64,000 bases of DNA from Streptomyces acidiscabies (GTDB taxonomy: Bacteria > Actinomycetota > Actinomycetes > Streptomycetales > Streptomycetaceae), in the NCBI RefSeq assembly GCF_020010905.1, contig NZ_JAGJBY010000002.1:1488001-1552000 (forward strand). The letters run 5' to 3'. Below are positions 7,436 through 16,981 of this stretch, in pieces. Both the position numbers and the translations under genes were made by a program. How positions within the stretch are numbered: position 1 is the stretch's first letter; every line of letters starts with the position of its first letter. The notes beneath the pieces were generated by a model. It saw only the letters and a list, made by a program, of their open reading frames with translations. It had not been told where the DNA came from and made no database searches.

Positions 7436-8964
7436 GCGGGGTGGTGTCCGCTCGCGTGGCGGTGGTGTGGATCCCCGACTTTCCCGTTCTGGCGTGCGGC
7501 GGTCCGGACTCTGGGCCTCTGGCCGTCGTGTACCGGGAGGCGGTGGTGGCGTGTTCGGCGGCTGCGAGAGCGCACGGGGTGCGGCGCCGGATGCGTGTGA
7601 CGACGGCGCAGGTGCACTGTCCGCAGCTCCGCGTCGTCGAGCGGGACCTGGCGGTGGAGATGCGGTTCTTCGAGGAGGTGGCAGGTCATCTGGAGGACAC
7701 GGTGCTGCCGCGTCTGGAGGTGATCCGGCCTGGCCTGGTCGCCGCGCCCGCGCGAGGTGCTTCCCGCTACTGGGGTGGTGAGCCGCAGCTCACGGACCGG
7801 CTGGTCGCCGCAATTGCCGAACGGGGTCTCCCGGCGCGTGCGGGTATCGCCGACTCCCTGTTCACTGCCGCGCTCGCGGCCCGCCGCGGTCACATCGTCC
7901 CGGCCGGCGGTGATGCCGCGTGGCTCGCGCCGTACCCGGTCGGGGTGCTGGGGGTACCACGGCTGACGGAACTCCTGGCGCGGCTCGGTATTCGCAACGT
8001 CGGCGCGTTCGCACGGTTGCCGGCGGGGAGCGTGGGGAGCCGGTTCGGCGCGGATGCGGTGGCAGCGCACCGCACCGCGCGAGGGGAGGCGGTGCGTCCG
8101 CTGTCGGTCCGCGCCGGCCGGGACGAGTACGTCGTGGCGCACGATTTCGAGCCTGCTCAGGAGAGGCCGGAGGCGGTGGCGTTCGCCGCCAAGACGCTCG
8201 CCGAGGAACTCCACCATGCTCTGGCGGGAGCGGGGGTGGTGTGTGCGCGGCTGGGGGCTGTCGTCCGTTTCGCCGACGGCCGTACGAAGACGCGGTGGTT
8301 CCGTCACGAAGGCAGGCTGTCCTCCCTCGCGGTCGCCGAGCGGGTACGCGGTGTCCTGCAGGCGTGGGCCGACGACGCAGTGCTCGACGCCGGTGGGGAA
8401 CGCGGGATCGTCCGCCTGGAGCTGCGTCCGGAGGGGCTCGGCGTGCAGACGGGACGCCAGAGTGCGTTGTTCGGGGAACGGCACACTCCGGAGGAGGTCG
8501 AGCGGGCCGCCGCGCGGATCCAGGCGATCCTCGGCCACCGCGCGGTGGTGCGTATGGAGGCCGTCGGCGGCCGGGCACCCGCCGAGCAAGTCCGCCTGCT
8601 CCCCTTCGGTGACCTCACTCCCCAGCACACGGCCGACGGACCGTGGCCCGGCCGACTGCCTGCTCCCTACCCGGCCAGCACCTTCCCGCAGCGGCTTGCG
8701 GCCCACCTCACCGACGCGTCAGGACGCACGGTGCGGGTGTCCGGCCGTGCCTCCGTGTCCGCACCACCCACGCGCCTCGCGGTCGAGGGACATGGGGTGG
8801 CCGCGATAGCGGGGTGGGCGGGACCCTGGCCGGTACTCGAAGCATGGTGGGACCACGCGCAGTCCCGGCGGATCGCGCGCATGCAGATCGCCACCGACGA
8901 CGGACACGCCTGGCTGCTCGCCGTCGACCAGGGACGATGGTGGGCGGAGGCCCACTATGGGTGA
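7432..8964 (+). CDS. imuB: ImuB, Y-family polymerase-like mutasome protein
   Basis: 510 residues, a Y-family DNA polymerase homologue that in mycobacteria has lost catalytic activity and serves as the clamp-binding hub for DnaE2. The N-terminus shows the ImuB-type VVWIPDFPVLA segment, followed by palm/fingers and helix-hairpin-helix-like regions (for example LLARLGIRNVGAFARLP). A beta-clamp motif, QSALFG, lies near residue 344. The C-terminal 150 residues form the extended ImuB tail. GTG 7432 overlaps the imuA' stop by 4 bp, and its 3' end overlaps dnaE2 by 8 bp, so the three genes are translationally coupled under the SOS-type operator. Confidence 0.88.
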   Translation: MSGVVSARVAVVWIPDFPVLACGGPDSGPLAVVYREAVVACSAAARAHGVRRRMRVTTAQVHCPQLRVVERDLAVEMRFFEEVAGHLEDTVLPRLEVIRPGLVAAPARGASRYWGGEPQLTDRLVAAIAERGLPARAGIADSLFTAALAARRGHIVPAGGDAAWLAPYPVGVLGVPRLTELLARLGIRNVGAFARLPAGSVGSRFGADAVAAHRTARGEAVRPLSVRAGRDEYVVAHDFEPAQERPEAVAFAAKTLAEELHHALAGAGVVCARLGAVVRFADGRTKTRWFRHEGRLSSLAVAERVRGVLQAWADDAVLDAGGERGIVRLELRPEGLGVQTGRQSALFGERHTPEEVERAAARIQAILGHRAVVRMEAVGGRAPAEQVRLLPFGDLTPQHTADGPWPGRLPAPYPASTFPQRLAAHLTDASGRTVRVSGRASVSAPPTRLAVEGHGVAAIAGWAGPWPVLEAWWDHAQSRRIARMQIATDDGHAWLLAVDQGRWWAEAHYG

Positions 8965-11900
8965 CGCGCCGATTCTCCGTCTCCCGGCGACCGGCCCGAC
9001 GGACGGTCCCGGGTGGGCCGAACTCCACGTGCACACCGCGTTCAGCTTTCTCCAGGGCTGCGCGCAGCCGGACGAACTCGTCGCCGAAGCCGCCCGGCTC
9101 GGCATCACCGTCCTCGCGGTCACCGACCGGGACGGCCTCTATGCCGCGCGCCGTCTCGCCGAAGCCGCAGGGCCGGCCGGGATCGGCACCGTCTACGGCG
9201 CCGAACTCACCCTCGGCGACCCGGACCTCGGCACCCCCGTGATCCTCGCCCGCACCCTGGAAGGCTTCCGCTCGCTGGCCGCGGCCATCAGCACCGCCCA
9301 GCTCGCCGGCACGAAGAACGCTCCCGTCTACGACCTGGACGCGCTCTCCCGTACGGCCGCCGCCGGACACTGGGCTGTCCTGCCGGGCTGTCCCCGGCCC
9401 GGCACCGAACGCCGGGACGTCACCACGGCCGCCCACCGCTTGCGGCGGCTGGTCGGGGTGTTCGGCACCGCCGTCCACGCCGAACTCACCGACCATCACC
9501 TCCCAGAAGACGCCGACGCCAACGACGCGCTCTTCGTCGCCGCCCGCCGCGCCGGTGTTCCCGTCGTCGCCACCGGCGCCGTCCACTACCCCGCACCCCG
9601 CCACGCGCGCCTGGCCCAGGCGCTCACCGCACTACGCCGCCGCGAACCCCTCCCCCGAGCCGCCGGACACCTGATGCCGGCCCCGACCGCCCACCTGCGC
9701 TCCCACCAGGAAATGACACGGTGGCTGGCCCGCTACCCCGGCGTCGCGGAAACCACCCTCGACCTCGGTCGCACCTGCGTGATCGATCTCAGCCTCCTGC
9801 ACCCCGAGCTGCCGGGCTTCCCCACCCCCGAGGGACACGACGAGGACTCCTGGCTGCGCCGTCTCGCCGAAGACGCCTGCACCACCCGCTACGGACGGCG
9901 CGAAGACCCGCACGCCGCAGCGGCGTGGCGGCAGCTCGGCCACGAACTCGACGTGATCACCGGGCTGGGCATGTCCGGGTACTTCCTCATCGTCCACGAC
10001 ATCGTCCGCCACGCCGCCGAACAGGGGATCTGGGTCCAGGGACGCGGTTCGGCGGCCAGCAGCGTCGTCTGCCACGTCCTGGGCATCACCGCCGTCGACT
10101 CCCTCAAGTACGGGCTGCTGTTCGAGAGGTTTCTGTCCCTGGAGAAAGCGGGTCCGCCCGACATCGACCTGGACATCGAGGCCGGCCGCCGCGAGGAGGT
10201 GATCCAGTACGTCTACACCCGCTACGGACGCGAGCACGCCGCCCAGGTCGCCAACGTGATCACCTACCAACCCCGGCTCGCCGTCCGCGACGCGGCCAGA
10301 GCGCTCGGCCACCTGGCCCCGCAGATCCGCGAGATGACCCGCCACATCCACCACCACACCCCACCCGGCGCCGACATCCCCCTCCCGGCCGACGTACGCG
10401 ACCTCGCCTCCCAGCTCCACGGCCTCCCACGCCACCTCGGCGTCCATTCGGGCGGCATGGTCCTCACCCGCCGCCCGATCGGCGAGACCATGCCGGTCGA
10501 ATGGGCCACCGCCGAAGGCCGCTCCGTCCTCCAGGGAGACAAGGACGACGTCGCCGCCGCCGGACTCATCAAGATCGATCTCCTCGGCCTCGGAATGCTC
10601 TCCGCACTCCACACCGCCTGCGACCTCATCCACCAGCACCACGGCATCCGCCTCGACCTCGCCTCCATCCCCCAGGACGACCCCGACGTCTACCGCATGA
10701 TCGCCCGAGCCGACACCATCGGCGTCTTCCAGGTCGAATCCCGCGCACAGATCTCCACCCTCCCCCAACTGCGCCCCACCACCTTCGACGACCTCGCTGT
10801 CGCCGCCTCCATCATCCGGCCCGGTCCCATCCAGGCCGGCTCCAAACATCCCTACCTCCGCCGCCGACGCGGCGAAGAACCCGTCACCTACCCCCACCCC
10901 CTCGCCGAACCCGCGCTCAAGGCCACCCTCGGAGTCCCCCTCTGGCAGGAACAGGCCATGCAACTCGCCATCGACTGCGCCGGCTTCACCCCCGGCGACG
11001 CCGACCGGCTCCGCAAAGCCATGGCCGCCAAACGCGGCCCCGAACACATCGCCCGCCTTCGTGGACGACTCCTCCACGGCATGGCCGACAACGGCATCCC
11101 GCCCGCGGCGGCCGACCGGATCGTGTCCATGATCGAATCGTTCTCTGACTACGGCTTCCCCCAGTCCCACGCCCAGTCGATGGCCGGGATCATCTACGCC
11201 AGCGCCTGGATCAAACACCACCACCCCGCCGCCCTCCTCGCCGCGATCATGAACCACCTCCCCATGGGTTTCTACGACGTACAGACCCTCATCCAGGACG
11301 CCCGCCACTACGGAATCCCCGTCCACCCCGTCGACATCGAGGTCTCGGACGTGCACGCCACACTCGAACCCGGTCCGAAAGAAGGGAAGCCGGCCATCCG
11401 GCGCGGCCTGACCAGCGTCACCGGCCTCAGTCCGGACACCGCACGCACCATCGTCGACACCCGCACCGAACACCCCTTCACGGACCTCGAAGACGTCGCG
11501 CGACGCACCCGCCTGTCCCCCCGGCTCATGGAACGACTTGCCGCAGCCGGCGCCTTCGACCGCTACGGCGACCACCGCCGCACCGCCCTGTGGACCGCCG
11601 GCGCCTTCCCACGCACCCACCAGCCCTACCTCCCCGGCACCGCAACCCTCACCCCCGCACCCCACCTCGCCCCCATGACCCCCGCCGAGGAAACAGCCGC
11701 CGACCTCGCCACCACCAGCGCCGGCACCACCCACCCCGTCCACCACATCCGCCCCCACCTCCAGCAACACGGAGCCCAGACCACCGCGACCGCACTCGGC
11801 CTCACCGACCAGACCCCCGTACGACTCGGCGGACTCGCCAAATACCTCCAACGCCCCCCGACCGCCAACGGCATGGCCTTCGGCGTCCTGGAGGACGAGA

Positions 11901-12058
11901 CCGCCATGATCAACCTCGTCCTCACCCCACCCGTGTGGGACCGCTACGGCCGCACCCTCCTCGAAGCACCCGCCGTCCTCCTCGAAGGACACGTGGAACG
12001 GGCATACGACGCGATCAACGTACTCGTGCACCGAGTCGAGGAACTGCCGTCGTCCTAG
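8957..12058 (+). CDS. dnaE2: Error-prone DNA polymerase DnaE2
   Basis: 1033 residues, an alpha-subunit-type (C-family) polymerase for damage-induced translesion synthesis. An N-terminal PHP domain begins with ELHVHTAFSFLQG (about 22-34). The polymerase active site contains PPDIDLD near residue 400 and the third-Asp region IKIDLLGLGML near 537. A helix-hairpin-helix and OB-fold tail follow (LGGLAKYLQRP near 955). Slightly short for the family (usually 1050-1100) but without obvious gaps. The ATG lies 8 bases inside the end of imuB. DnaE2 needs ImuA'/ImuB for function, and all three are here, so the module is complete. Confidence 0.95.
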   Translation: MGDAPILRLPATGPTDGPGWAELHVHTAFSFLQGCAQPDELVAEAARLGITVLAVTDRDGLYAARRLAEAAGPAGIGTVYGAELTLGDPDLGTPVILARTLEGFRSLAAAISTAQLAGTKNAPVYDLDALSRTAAAGHWAVLPGCPRPGTERRDVTTAAHRLRRLVGVFGTAVHAELTDHHLPEDADANDALFVAARRAGVPVVATGAVHYPAPRHARLAQALTALRRREPLPRAAGHLMPAPTAHLRSHQEMTRWLARYPGVAETTLDLGRTCVIDLSLLHPELPGFPTPEGHDEDSWLRRLAEDACTTRYGRREDPHAAAAWRQLGHELDVITGLGMSGYFLIVHDIVRHAAEQGIWVQGRGSAASSVVCHVLGITAVDSLKYGLLFERFLSLEKAGPPDIDLDIEAGRREEVIQYVYTRYGREHAAQVANVITYQPRLAVRDAARALGHLAPQIREMTRHIHHHTPPGADIPLPADVRDLASQLHGLPRHLGVHSGGMVLTRRPIGETMPVEWATAEGRSVLQGDKDDVAAAGLIKIDLLGLGMLSALHTACDLIHQHHGIRLDLASIPQDDPDVYRMIARADTIGVFQVESRAQISTLPQLRPTTFDDLAVAASIIRPGPIQAGSKHPYLRRRRGEEPVTYPHPLAEPALKATLGVPLWQEQAMQLAIDCAGFTPGDADRLRKAMAAKRGPEHIARLRGRLLHGMADNGIPPAAADRIVSMIESFSDYGFPQSHAQSMAGIIYASAWIKHHHPAALLAAIMNHLPMGFYDVQTLIQDARHYGIPVHPVDIEVSDVHATLEPGPKEGKPAIRRGLTSVTGLSPDTARTIVDTRTEHPFTDLEDVARRTRLSPRLMERLAAAGAFDRYGDHRRTALWTAGAFPRTHQPYLPGTATLTPAPHLAPMTPAEETAADLATTSAGTTHPVHHIRPHLQQHGAQTTATALGLTDQTPVRLGGLAKYLQRPPTANGMAFGVLEDETAMINLVLTPPVWDRYGRTLLEAPAVLLEGHVERAYDAINVLVHRVEELPSS

Positions 12059-12219
12059 AGCTGGATGGAGACAGGCGGACGGATGGTGTCGGCTGCTGGT
12101 TCCAGGAGCTCTCGATGGCTCGTTGTCTGTCTTCTGAGCCGCACGGGATACGGTCATGCGGCTACACAAGTTCCACACAGTTCACGCACGGCATGTGCGT
12201 ATCGAACAAGGGAGAACCT

Positions 12220-12395
12220 GTGAGTACGAAGGCGCGAAGACTCGGGTCCTTACTCGCGGCTTTGGCCGCGTGTCTCGTCCTGTTGACCCCTGGGGCGCTG
12301 GCTTCGGCATACAGCGTCGAACCCGAGGGCGGGCCAGGGCAAGCCACCATCGCGGTTGAAGCCGACAGCCCCGACAACCTGAAGCATCTGATCGA
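12220..12395 (+). pseudogene. Secreted protein, 5' fragment interrupted by ISAs1
   Basis: A GTG at 12220 preceded by AAGGGAGAA opens a Sec signal peptide (basic MSTKARR, hydrophobic LLAALAACLVLLTPGA, then ALASA). The mature part (YSVEPEGG...DNLKHLI) continues only to the insertion point at 12395. Deleting the element and one copy of the 9-bp duplication joins codon GA/G at 12394-12395/13773 and restores a 171-residue Cys-rich secreted protein (see 13773-14112). The function is unknown. Confidence 0.85.
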
Positions 12396-13763
12396 CAGGG
12401 CTCCGTCAAGTTCCGTGATTGCGTGGAGGGTTGGCGATCAGGCCGGTAGGGGCGGACAGCAGAGCAGGCACGGGGGTTCGTGATCATTGTGGTGTCGAAG
12501 CCAGATGATCACGAGGACGTCCCGTGCCTGCTGTTGCATCTTCCCCTATCCCTGCCGTGCTGGAGAAGCTGGGTCCGCTGGATGCGGACCGGATCGCTGA
12601 CCTGCGTCCCTACCTCGAATCGGTTCCGGATCCGCGCTCGCGCCGGGGCCGGTGGTACTCGCTGACGGCGATCTTGCTGGTGTGTGCCTGCGCGGCCGTC
12701 TGCGGAGCGAAGAGCATCGACGAGCTCGCCGAGTTCGGCGAGCGGGCCACGAACTCGCTGCTGGCATCCCTCGGGGTACGCCGTCACCTGCTCGGCTGGC
12801 GGCGCAGCCCCAGGCCGGTCACTCTCGGACGCGTTCTTTCGGCACTTGACGGCGACGCCCTGGACCAGGCTGTGGGCGCCTACCTGGCCGACCGGCACCG
12901 CATCACCGCGTCCGCGGAAGTGCCCGAGGCCCGATCGCGGCAGGTCATCGCCGTGGACGGCAAGGCCCTCAGGGGCTCAGCCCGCCTGGCCGCGCCGCGC
13001 CGTCACCTGCTCTCGGCGGTCACCCACGACCGCGTCGCCACGATTGCCCAGGTCGAGGTCGGTGCGAAGACCAACGAAGTGCGCCACTTCAAGCCCCTGC
13101 TGGCGCCACTCGACCTCGCCGGCACCGTCGTCACCTTCGATGCCCTCCACTCAGTGAAGGCCAACATCACCTGGCTGGCCGAGACGAAGAAGGCCCACTA
13201 CATCGCCGTCATCAAGACCAACCAGCCCACTGCCTACGCCCAGCTCGCCGCTCTGCCCTGGACGTCGATCAAGGTCCAGCACACCACCTCCGCCACCGCC
13301 CACGGCCGCCGCGAGTCCCGCTCGATCAAGACCTGCGCCATCGCCGACAACCTCGGCGGCATCGCTTTCCCCCACGCTCACCTCGCCATCCGGGTCCACC
13401 GCCGCCGCAAGCCCACCGGTCGGCCCGAAACCCGCGAGAACGTCTACGCGGTCACCAGCCTCGCCGCCCACCAAACCCGCCCCGCCGACCTCGCCACCGC
13501 CATTCGCGGGCACTGGGGAATCGAAAATTCCTCCCACTACATCCGAGACGTCACGTTCGCCGAGGACGCCTCGACCATTCACGCCGGCACCACGCCCCGC
13601 GCCATGGCCACCATCCGCAACCTCGCCATCGGCACCCTGAAGATCCTCGGAGCCGACAACATCGCCAAGACCACCCGCGCCATCCGCCACGAACCCGAAC
13701 GAGCACTCGCCATCCTGGGCATCACCAACACCCCGGACACTCACGGAACTTGATCGAGCCCTG
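12396..13763 (+). mobile_element. ISAs1-family insertion sequence, copy 1
   Basis: A 1368-bp element with inverted ends CAGGGCTCcgTCAAGTTCCG and its imperfect complement (two mismatches), flanked by the 9-bp direct repeat TCTGATCGA at 12387-12395 and 13764-13772. It carries one transposase. A second copy, with identical 409-residue translation and identical length, lies inverted at 47022-48389, which suggests recent transposition. Confidence 0.92.
12524..13753 (+). CDS. ISAs1-family transposase (copy 1)
   Basis: 409-residue DDE transposase of the ISAs1 group. It has the N-terminal transposase-associated helical domain (LRPYLESVPDPRSRRGRWYSL). The catalytic motifs follow: VIAVDGKALRGS, VVTFDALHS and the C-terminal HWGIENSSHYIRDVTFAED with the catalytic Glu. 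GTG 12524 is the start. The frame is intact and identical in translation to the copy at 47032-48261. Its insertion splits the secreted-protein gene whose halves lie at 12220 and 13773. Confidence 0.95.
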   Translation: MPAVASSPIPAVLEKLGPLDADRIADLRPYLESVPDPRSRRGRWYSLTAILLVCACAAVCGAKSIDELAEFGERATNSLLASLGVRRHLLGWRRSPRPVTLGRVLSALDGDALDQAVGAYLADRHRITASAEVPEARSRQVIAVDGKALRGSARLAAPRRHLLSAVTHDRVATIAQVEVGAKTNEVRHFKPLLAPLDLAGTVVTFDALHSVKANITWLAETKKAHYIAVIKTNQPTAYAQLAALPWTSIKVQHTTSATAHGRRESRSIKTCAIADNLGGIAFPHAHLAIRVHRRRKPTGRPETRENVYAVTSLAAHQTRPADLATAIRGHWGIENSSHYIRDVTFAEDASTIHAGTTPRAMATIRNLAIGTLKILGADNIAKTTRAIRHEPERALAILGITNTPDTHGT

Positions 13764-13772
13764 TCTGATCGA

Positions 13773-14112
13773 GTGCACCATCAATGCGACTCAGCCTCGC
13801 TACAGTGGTTCGGCCATCACTTCTGTCGGGTACATGAGTAGTTGTACCCCCAGTGCCCCCGAAGTTTGCCGGACGGAGACCGATCTCCTGAGGTATTACC
13901 CCGGACCCGGAAGGTTCGAAGTGATCGCGGCCGGTGCTGTGAACTATTCGTGCCCGCCGCCGAACCGGACGAGTACCGCCATCCTGAGGAACTGCACACC
14001 CGCCTCCGTCAGCTGGACCTATATGACCCGAACGTACGGGACAATCATCCACGATGGCAGAACAATAACCGGGCACGTGGACAGTTCCCTGCTGAACATC
14101 AGGTGCGTTTGA
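13773..14112 (+). pseudogene. Secreted protein, 3' fragment
   Basis: The 3' half of the gene begun at 12220. It continues in frame from ECTINATQPRYSGS to the stop after NIRCV at 14112. It carries six Cys residues (CT, SSC, VCR, SCPP, NCTP, RCV), consistent with a small disulfide-bonded extracellular protein. No family is recognised. A strong terminator follows at 14142. The fragment has no start of its own with a ribosome-binding site. Confidence 0.82.
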
Positions 14113-14141
14113 GGTAACCCATCAGGGCTTCAGTGGGTATG

Positions 14142-14182
14142 CCTGAAGGGGGTATGCGGCAGACCCGCATACCCCCTTCAGG
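14142..14182 (+). terminator. Perfect 18-bp hairpin terminator
   Basis: CCTGAAGGGGGTATGCGG at 14142-14159 is followed by a 5-base loop and its exact reverse complement at 14165-14182. It lies 30 bp after the secreted-protein stop and before the next gene's ribosome-binding site. A U-run is lacking, as is common in Streptomyces. Confidence 0.85.
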
Positions 14183-14213
14183 ACGCAGTGCCTATCGAAG
14201 TGATCGGAGGACC

Positions 14214-14741
14214 ATGACTGTCGATCGAGACGATGCATGGCGGTTCTGCGTGGCAGTGAGTACTGGCTTGTACGAGGAGTGCACACGTGATCCATCGTTC
14301 GAGGCCGAGATCAGTCGCCTCTACCAGAAGTGGAGGGCGGATCCTGCTGGGACCAGTTCGAAGGTCCGGATATTAACGTCACTCGCCCTGTATTCATTGA
14401 TTCTGGACCGCCCGTCTTCTGTGGAGAGCGACTGGAAGCAGATCACAGGAGTAGAGATCCTCAACGCGGTCGTTTCCCGTCCCATCCATGAGCTTTTTGT
14501 ATCTCTTCCTCGCTTTGCTGAGGAAGAAGAAGGACATGTGCAGGCCCTCAAGCTCATGAGTTACGGCTTCGGGACCGTCTCTGGTCCGTCTACCTCAGTA
14601 AACTACTGGGCTTATCTCACCACATTGGTCGGCCTGTTCCTGGAGCAGATCGCCAGGGCAACCAGTGAGGACTCGCCCACCTGCGAGACGATCCTGAACA
14701 CAGGTGGACAAGAAGCTACACCGGTAGAGGGAAGTGGATGA
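14214..14741 (+). CDS. Hypothetical protein
   Basis: 175 residues from ATG 14214, which has GATCGGAGG just upstream; an in-frame start at 14133 would read through the terminator and is unlikely. The protein is mostly helical and cytoplasmic, with an acidic patch EEEEGH near residue 105. The neighbour downstream runs toward it on the other strand. Codon bias is weaker than in the flanking genes, which suggests a mobile or accessory origin. No family is recognised. Confidence 0.6.
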   Translation: MTVDRDDAWRFCVAVSTGLYEECTRDPSFEAEISRLYQKWRADPAGTSSKVRILTSLALYSLILDRPSSVESDWKQITGVEILNAVVSRPIHELFVSLPRFAEEEEGHVQALKLMSYGFGTVSGPSTSVNYWAYLTTLVGLFLEQIARATSEDSPTCETILNTGGQEATPVEGSG

Positions 14742-14765
14742 GGCGAGCACCGAAAACCAGATGAG

Positions 14766-15900
14766 TTACGCGTGCTGACAGGTGATCAAAGGCTTGAGTT
14801 GCTGCAGTGCTTCGATGGCCTGCTGGGGTACGACTCCATTGCCGAGGGCGGTGAGTTGGGCGGGGCGGCTCAGGTCGGGGGTGTCGGTGACCCAGCCGTG
14901 GGGGAGGCCCTGCATCCATTCGACGAACCGGGGTTGGAGGCGGCTGTGGGCGTCGACGGGGTCGGGTGCGGGGCGGGTGAGGGCTTCCCATCGGGTGATC
15001 GCGGCGGCGTAGGGTCCCCAGCGGTCCGCTGATCGAGGATCGGCCACAGGGATAGGGCTGTTGAGGGCGTCGGCTTCCGGGCAGGGGGCGTATGGCGCCC
15101 CGGTTTGCCCTCGGTGGCGGAGTTCGGCCGGAGGGTGGCTGCGGCTGAGGGCAGGGTCAAGTCCCCGGAGCCGTAGCGCTGTCGGGGGCTGCCCTTCGTG
15201 CCGTCCGTGGCCTTCGGTGTCGGCAGGAGCCACTCCACCTCGTCCGCGAGGTTGGGGCCGTGGCCTCCCGTTCGGCGTTTGTCGGGGTGTTGGGAGCCGC
15301 CGTTGGTGCCGAGGTTGCTGGTGGGGGTTTTGAGGAGTGGCGGTGAGGAAGAGGCGTTCGCGGCGGTGGGGTGCTCCGACGGCGGAGGCGGGTAGGACGA
15401 GCCATTTCGCGTCGTACCGGAGGTCGGCCAGGGAGCCGAGTACGGCGCCGAGTGCGCGCAGAGGACGCTGGTCTGGGGTGTTTCCCAGACACCACGGGCA
15501 GGGTTCCAGGTCGCGAAGGGGGTGGGCGGGTGAGGTGAGGATGCCTCGGACGTTTTCGATCACCACCAGGCAGGGTTGGAGGGCCTCGATGGCGCGGGCG
15601 ACGTGGTGCCAGAGGCCGGAGCGGGTGTCGGGGGCGAGGCCGGCGCGGCGGCCGGCGACGGAAATGTCTTTGGCAGGGGAAGCCTGCGGTCAGGACGCAG
15701 ACCTTCGGGACGGTGGTCCAGTCGACGGTGGTGATGTCGCCGAGGTTGGGGACGCCGGGCCAGTGGCGGGCGAGGATGCGGGAGGCGTGGGGGTCGGTTT
15801 CGGCGTGCCAGGTGACGTGGGCGTCGTAGACGGTTTCGGCGGCGAGGTCGAGGCCGCCGTATCCGCTGCACAGGGAGCCGATGGTGCGGTGCGACGGCAT
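14766..15900 (-). pseudogene. DNA (cytosine-5) methyltransferase, frameshifted
   Basis: Starts at ATG 15900 with motif I (SLCSGYGGLDLA) and reaches motif IV (TAGFPCQ). There a CAAA run at about 15669-15671 puts the next part (DISVAGRRAG...) in another frame. Motif VI (ENVRG) and the RRERLF segment lie in the second frame. A middle section (LLKTPTSNLG...EVEWLLPTP) is in a third, and the C-terminal GNGVVPQQA motif returns to the second. At least three shifts are therefore needed, so the product is broken unless these are sequencing errors. The family methylates cytosine in DNA and is common on actinobacterial mobile elements. Confidence 0.8.
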
Positions 15901-15901
15901 G

Positions 15902-16471
15902 TCAGAGGCTTCGGGCGGTACGGGGCACGGGCGGGGGAGTAGCGGCCGGAGAGCGGTCGAAGCCGGAGGGGGTGAGGGAGGTCGTGGTAGTGCGGGCGAG
16001 TGCGGCGGTGATGAGTGGGGGATCGAGGTCGTTCGCGAGGCGGTGGAGGTCTGTGGAGCCCTCGCGCAGGTCGATGCGGGCTTCGGCCAGTGCGTCTTCG
16101 AAGACGCCCCGGGACGCGGTGCGTGCGTCGGCGGTGTCGGGCTGGTTGCGGTGGGGGTGGGTGTCGGTGAGGAAGGCGAGTTCGGACAGGGCGCGGCCGA
16201 CGTTTCCGGTTCCGGTGGCGAGGGCGGCGGTGGCGCGGGTCAGGCGCCACAGTTCCATGGGGTGGCGGTCGAAGGAGGAGGTGGCGTCGAGGCGCAGGAC
16301 GAGGTCGGTGAGTTCCCTGGTCGTGCGGGTGAGGTCGGCGAACTGGCCGGTGAGCTGGGTGAAGTCGGGTGGGCGGACGGGGTCGTCGAGGTTGGGGAGG
16401 CGGGCTGTGTGGCCGTCGACGGCGGTGGCGTAGGCGCGCAGGCGCGCGCCGTTGTCGTGATCGAGGTTCAT
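15902..16471 (-). CDS. Hypothetical protein of the conjugation cluster
   Basis: 189 residues from the ATG at 16471, overlapping the stop of the gene upstream by 4 bp (ATGA). The sequence is helical and hydrophilic, with repeated amphipathic segments (LTGQFADLTRTTRELTDLVLRLD, about 47-70). It is the last gene before the methyltransferase remnant and is co-oriented with the secretion genes. No family is recognised. Confidence 0.6.
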   Translation of the reverse strand: MNLDHDNGARLRAYATAVDGHTARLPNLDDPVRPPDFTQLTGQFADLTRTTRELTDLVLRLDATSSFDRHPMELWRLTRATAALATGTGNVGRALSELAFLTDTHPHRNQPDTADARTASRGVFEDALAEARIDLREGSTDLHRLANDLDPPLITAALARTTTTSLTPSGFDRSPAATPPPVPRTARSL

Positions 16472-16966
16472 GGGCGGTGAGGGGTCCTGGTCGAGGGAGA
16501 TGCGGCCGGGGGTGTCGGTGGCGCGGCGGAGGAGGGGAGCACGGCGGGGGTAGTGCGGTGGAGGGAGGTGCGGGTGCGGTCGACCGTGTCGGCGGCTCGG
16601 CGCAGGCCGCTGGCGGCGTCGGTGAGGCTCTCCCGCGCGGCCTCCAGATACAGCGGTACGAGGGACTCGTCCGGTTCGCCGGTGCCGGGGAGCCGGGACC
16701 GGATGACGGGGAGGGCGGCGTCGCTGAGCGCGGTGAAGGCGTCGCCGCTCTTCGGGACGGCGTCCACGCAGGCGAGGGTGATGCGGGGGTCGATCTCGGA
16801 GTGGCACAGGCAGGTGCGGACGTCGGCGAGGAGGTTGCGGCCGGTGAGCAGGAGGCGTTCGGCATCGCGGGTGAGACGCATGATGCCGAAGCTGTCGAAT
16901 GGCTCGCGTCCGTCGGGGAGTTGAGCGGCGAAGACGGTGAGGAAGTCGGCGGTCGGTGGTGGGCAT
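16468..16966 (-). CDS. Hypothetical protein, probable frameshift near the start
   Basis: The coding part is clear from ADFLTVFAAQLPDGREPF to the stop at 16468, a helical protein of about 165 residues (MRLTRDAERLLLTGRNLLADVRTCL segment). No start codon lies near its beginning in that frame. An ATG at 16966 with GGAAG 6 bases upstream is one base out of frame, so a single-base indel near 16950 is likely. Otherwise translation begins at ATG 16881 without a ribosome-binding site. It overlaps the next gene by 4 bp and follows the DnaB-domain gene by 15 bp. The function is unknown. Confidence 0.5.
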
Positions 16967-16981
16967 CGAGGGCTTCCGGTG

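Noticed and set aside
9632..12178. 848-residue open frame antisense to dnaE2
   Set aside because: High-GC shadow frame: low-complexity Gly/Val/Asp-rich translation with no family motifs, opposite a convincing polymerase.
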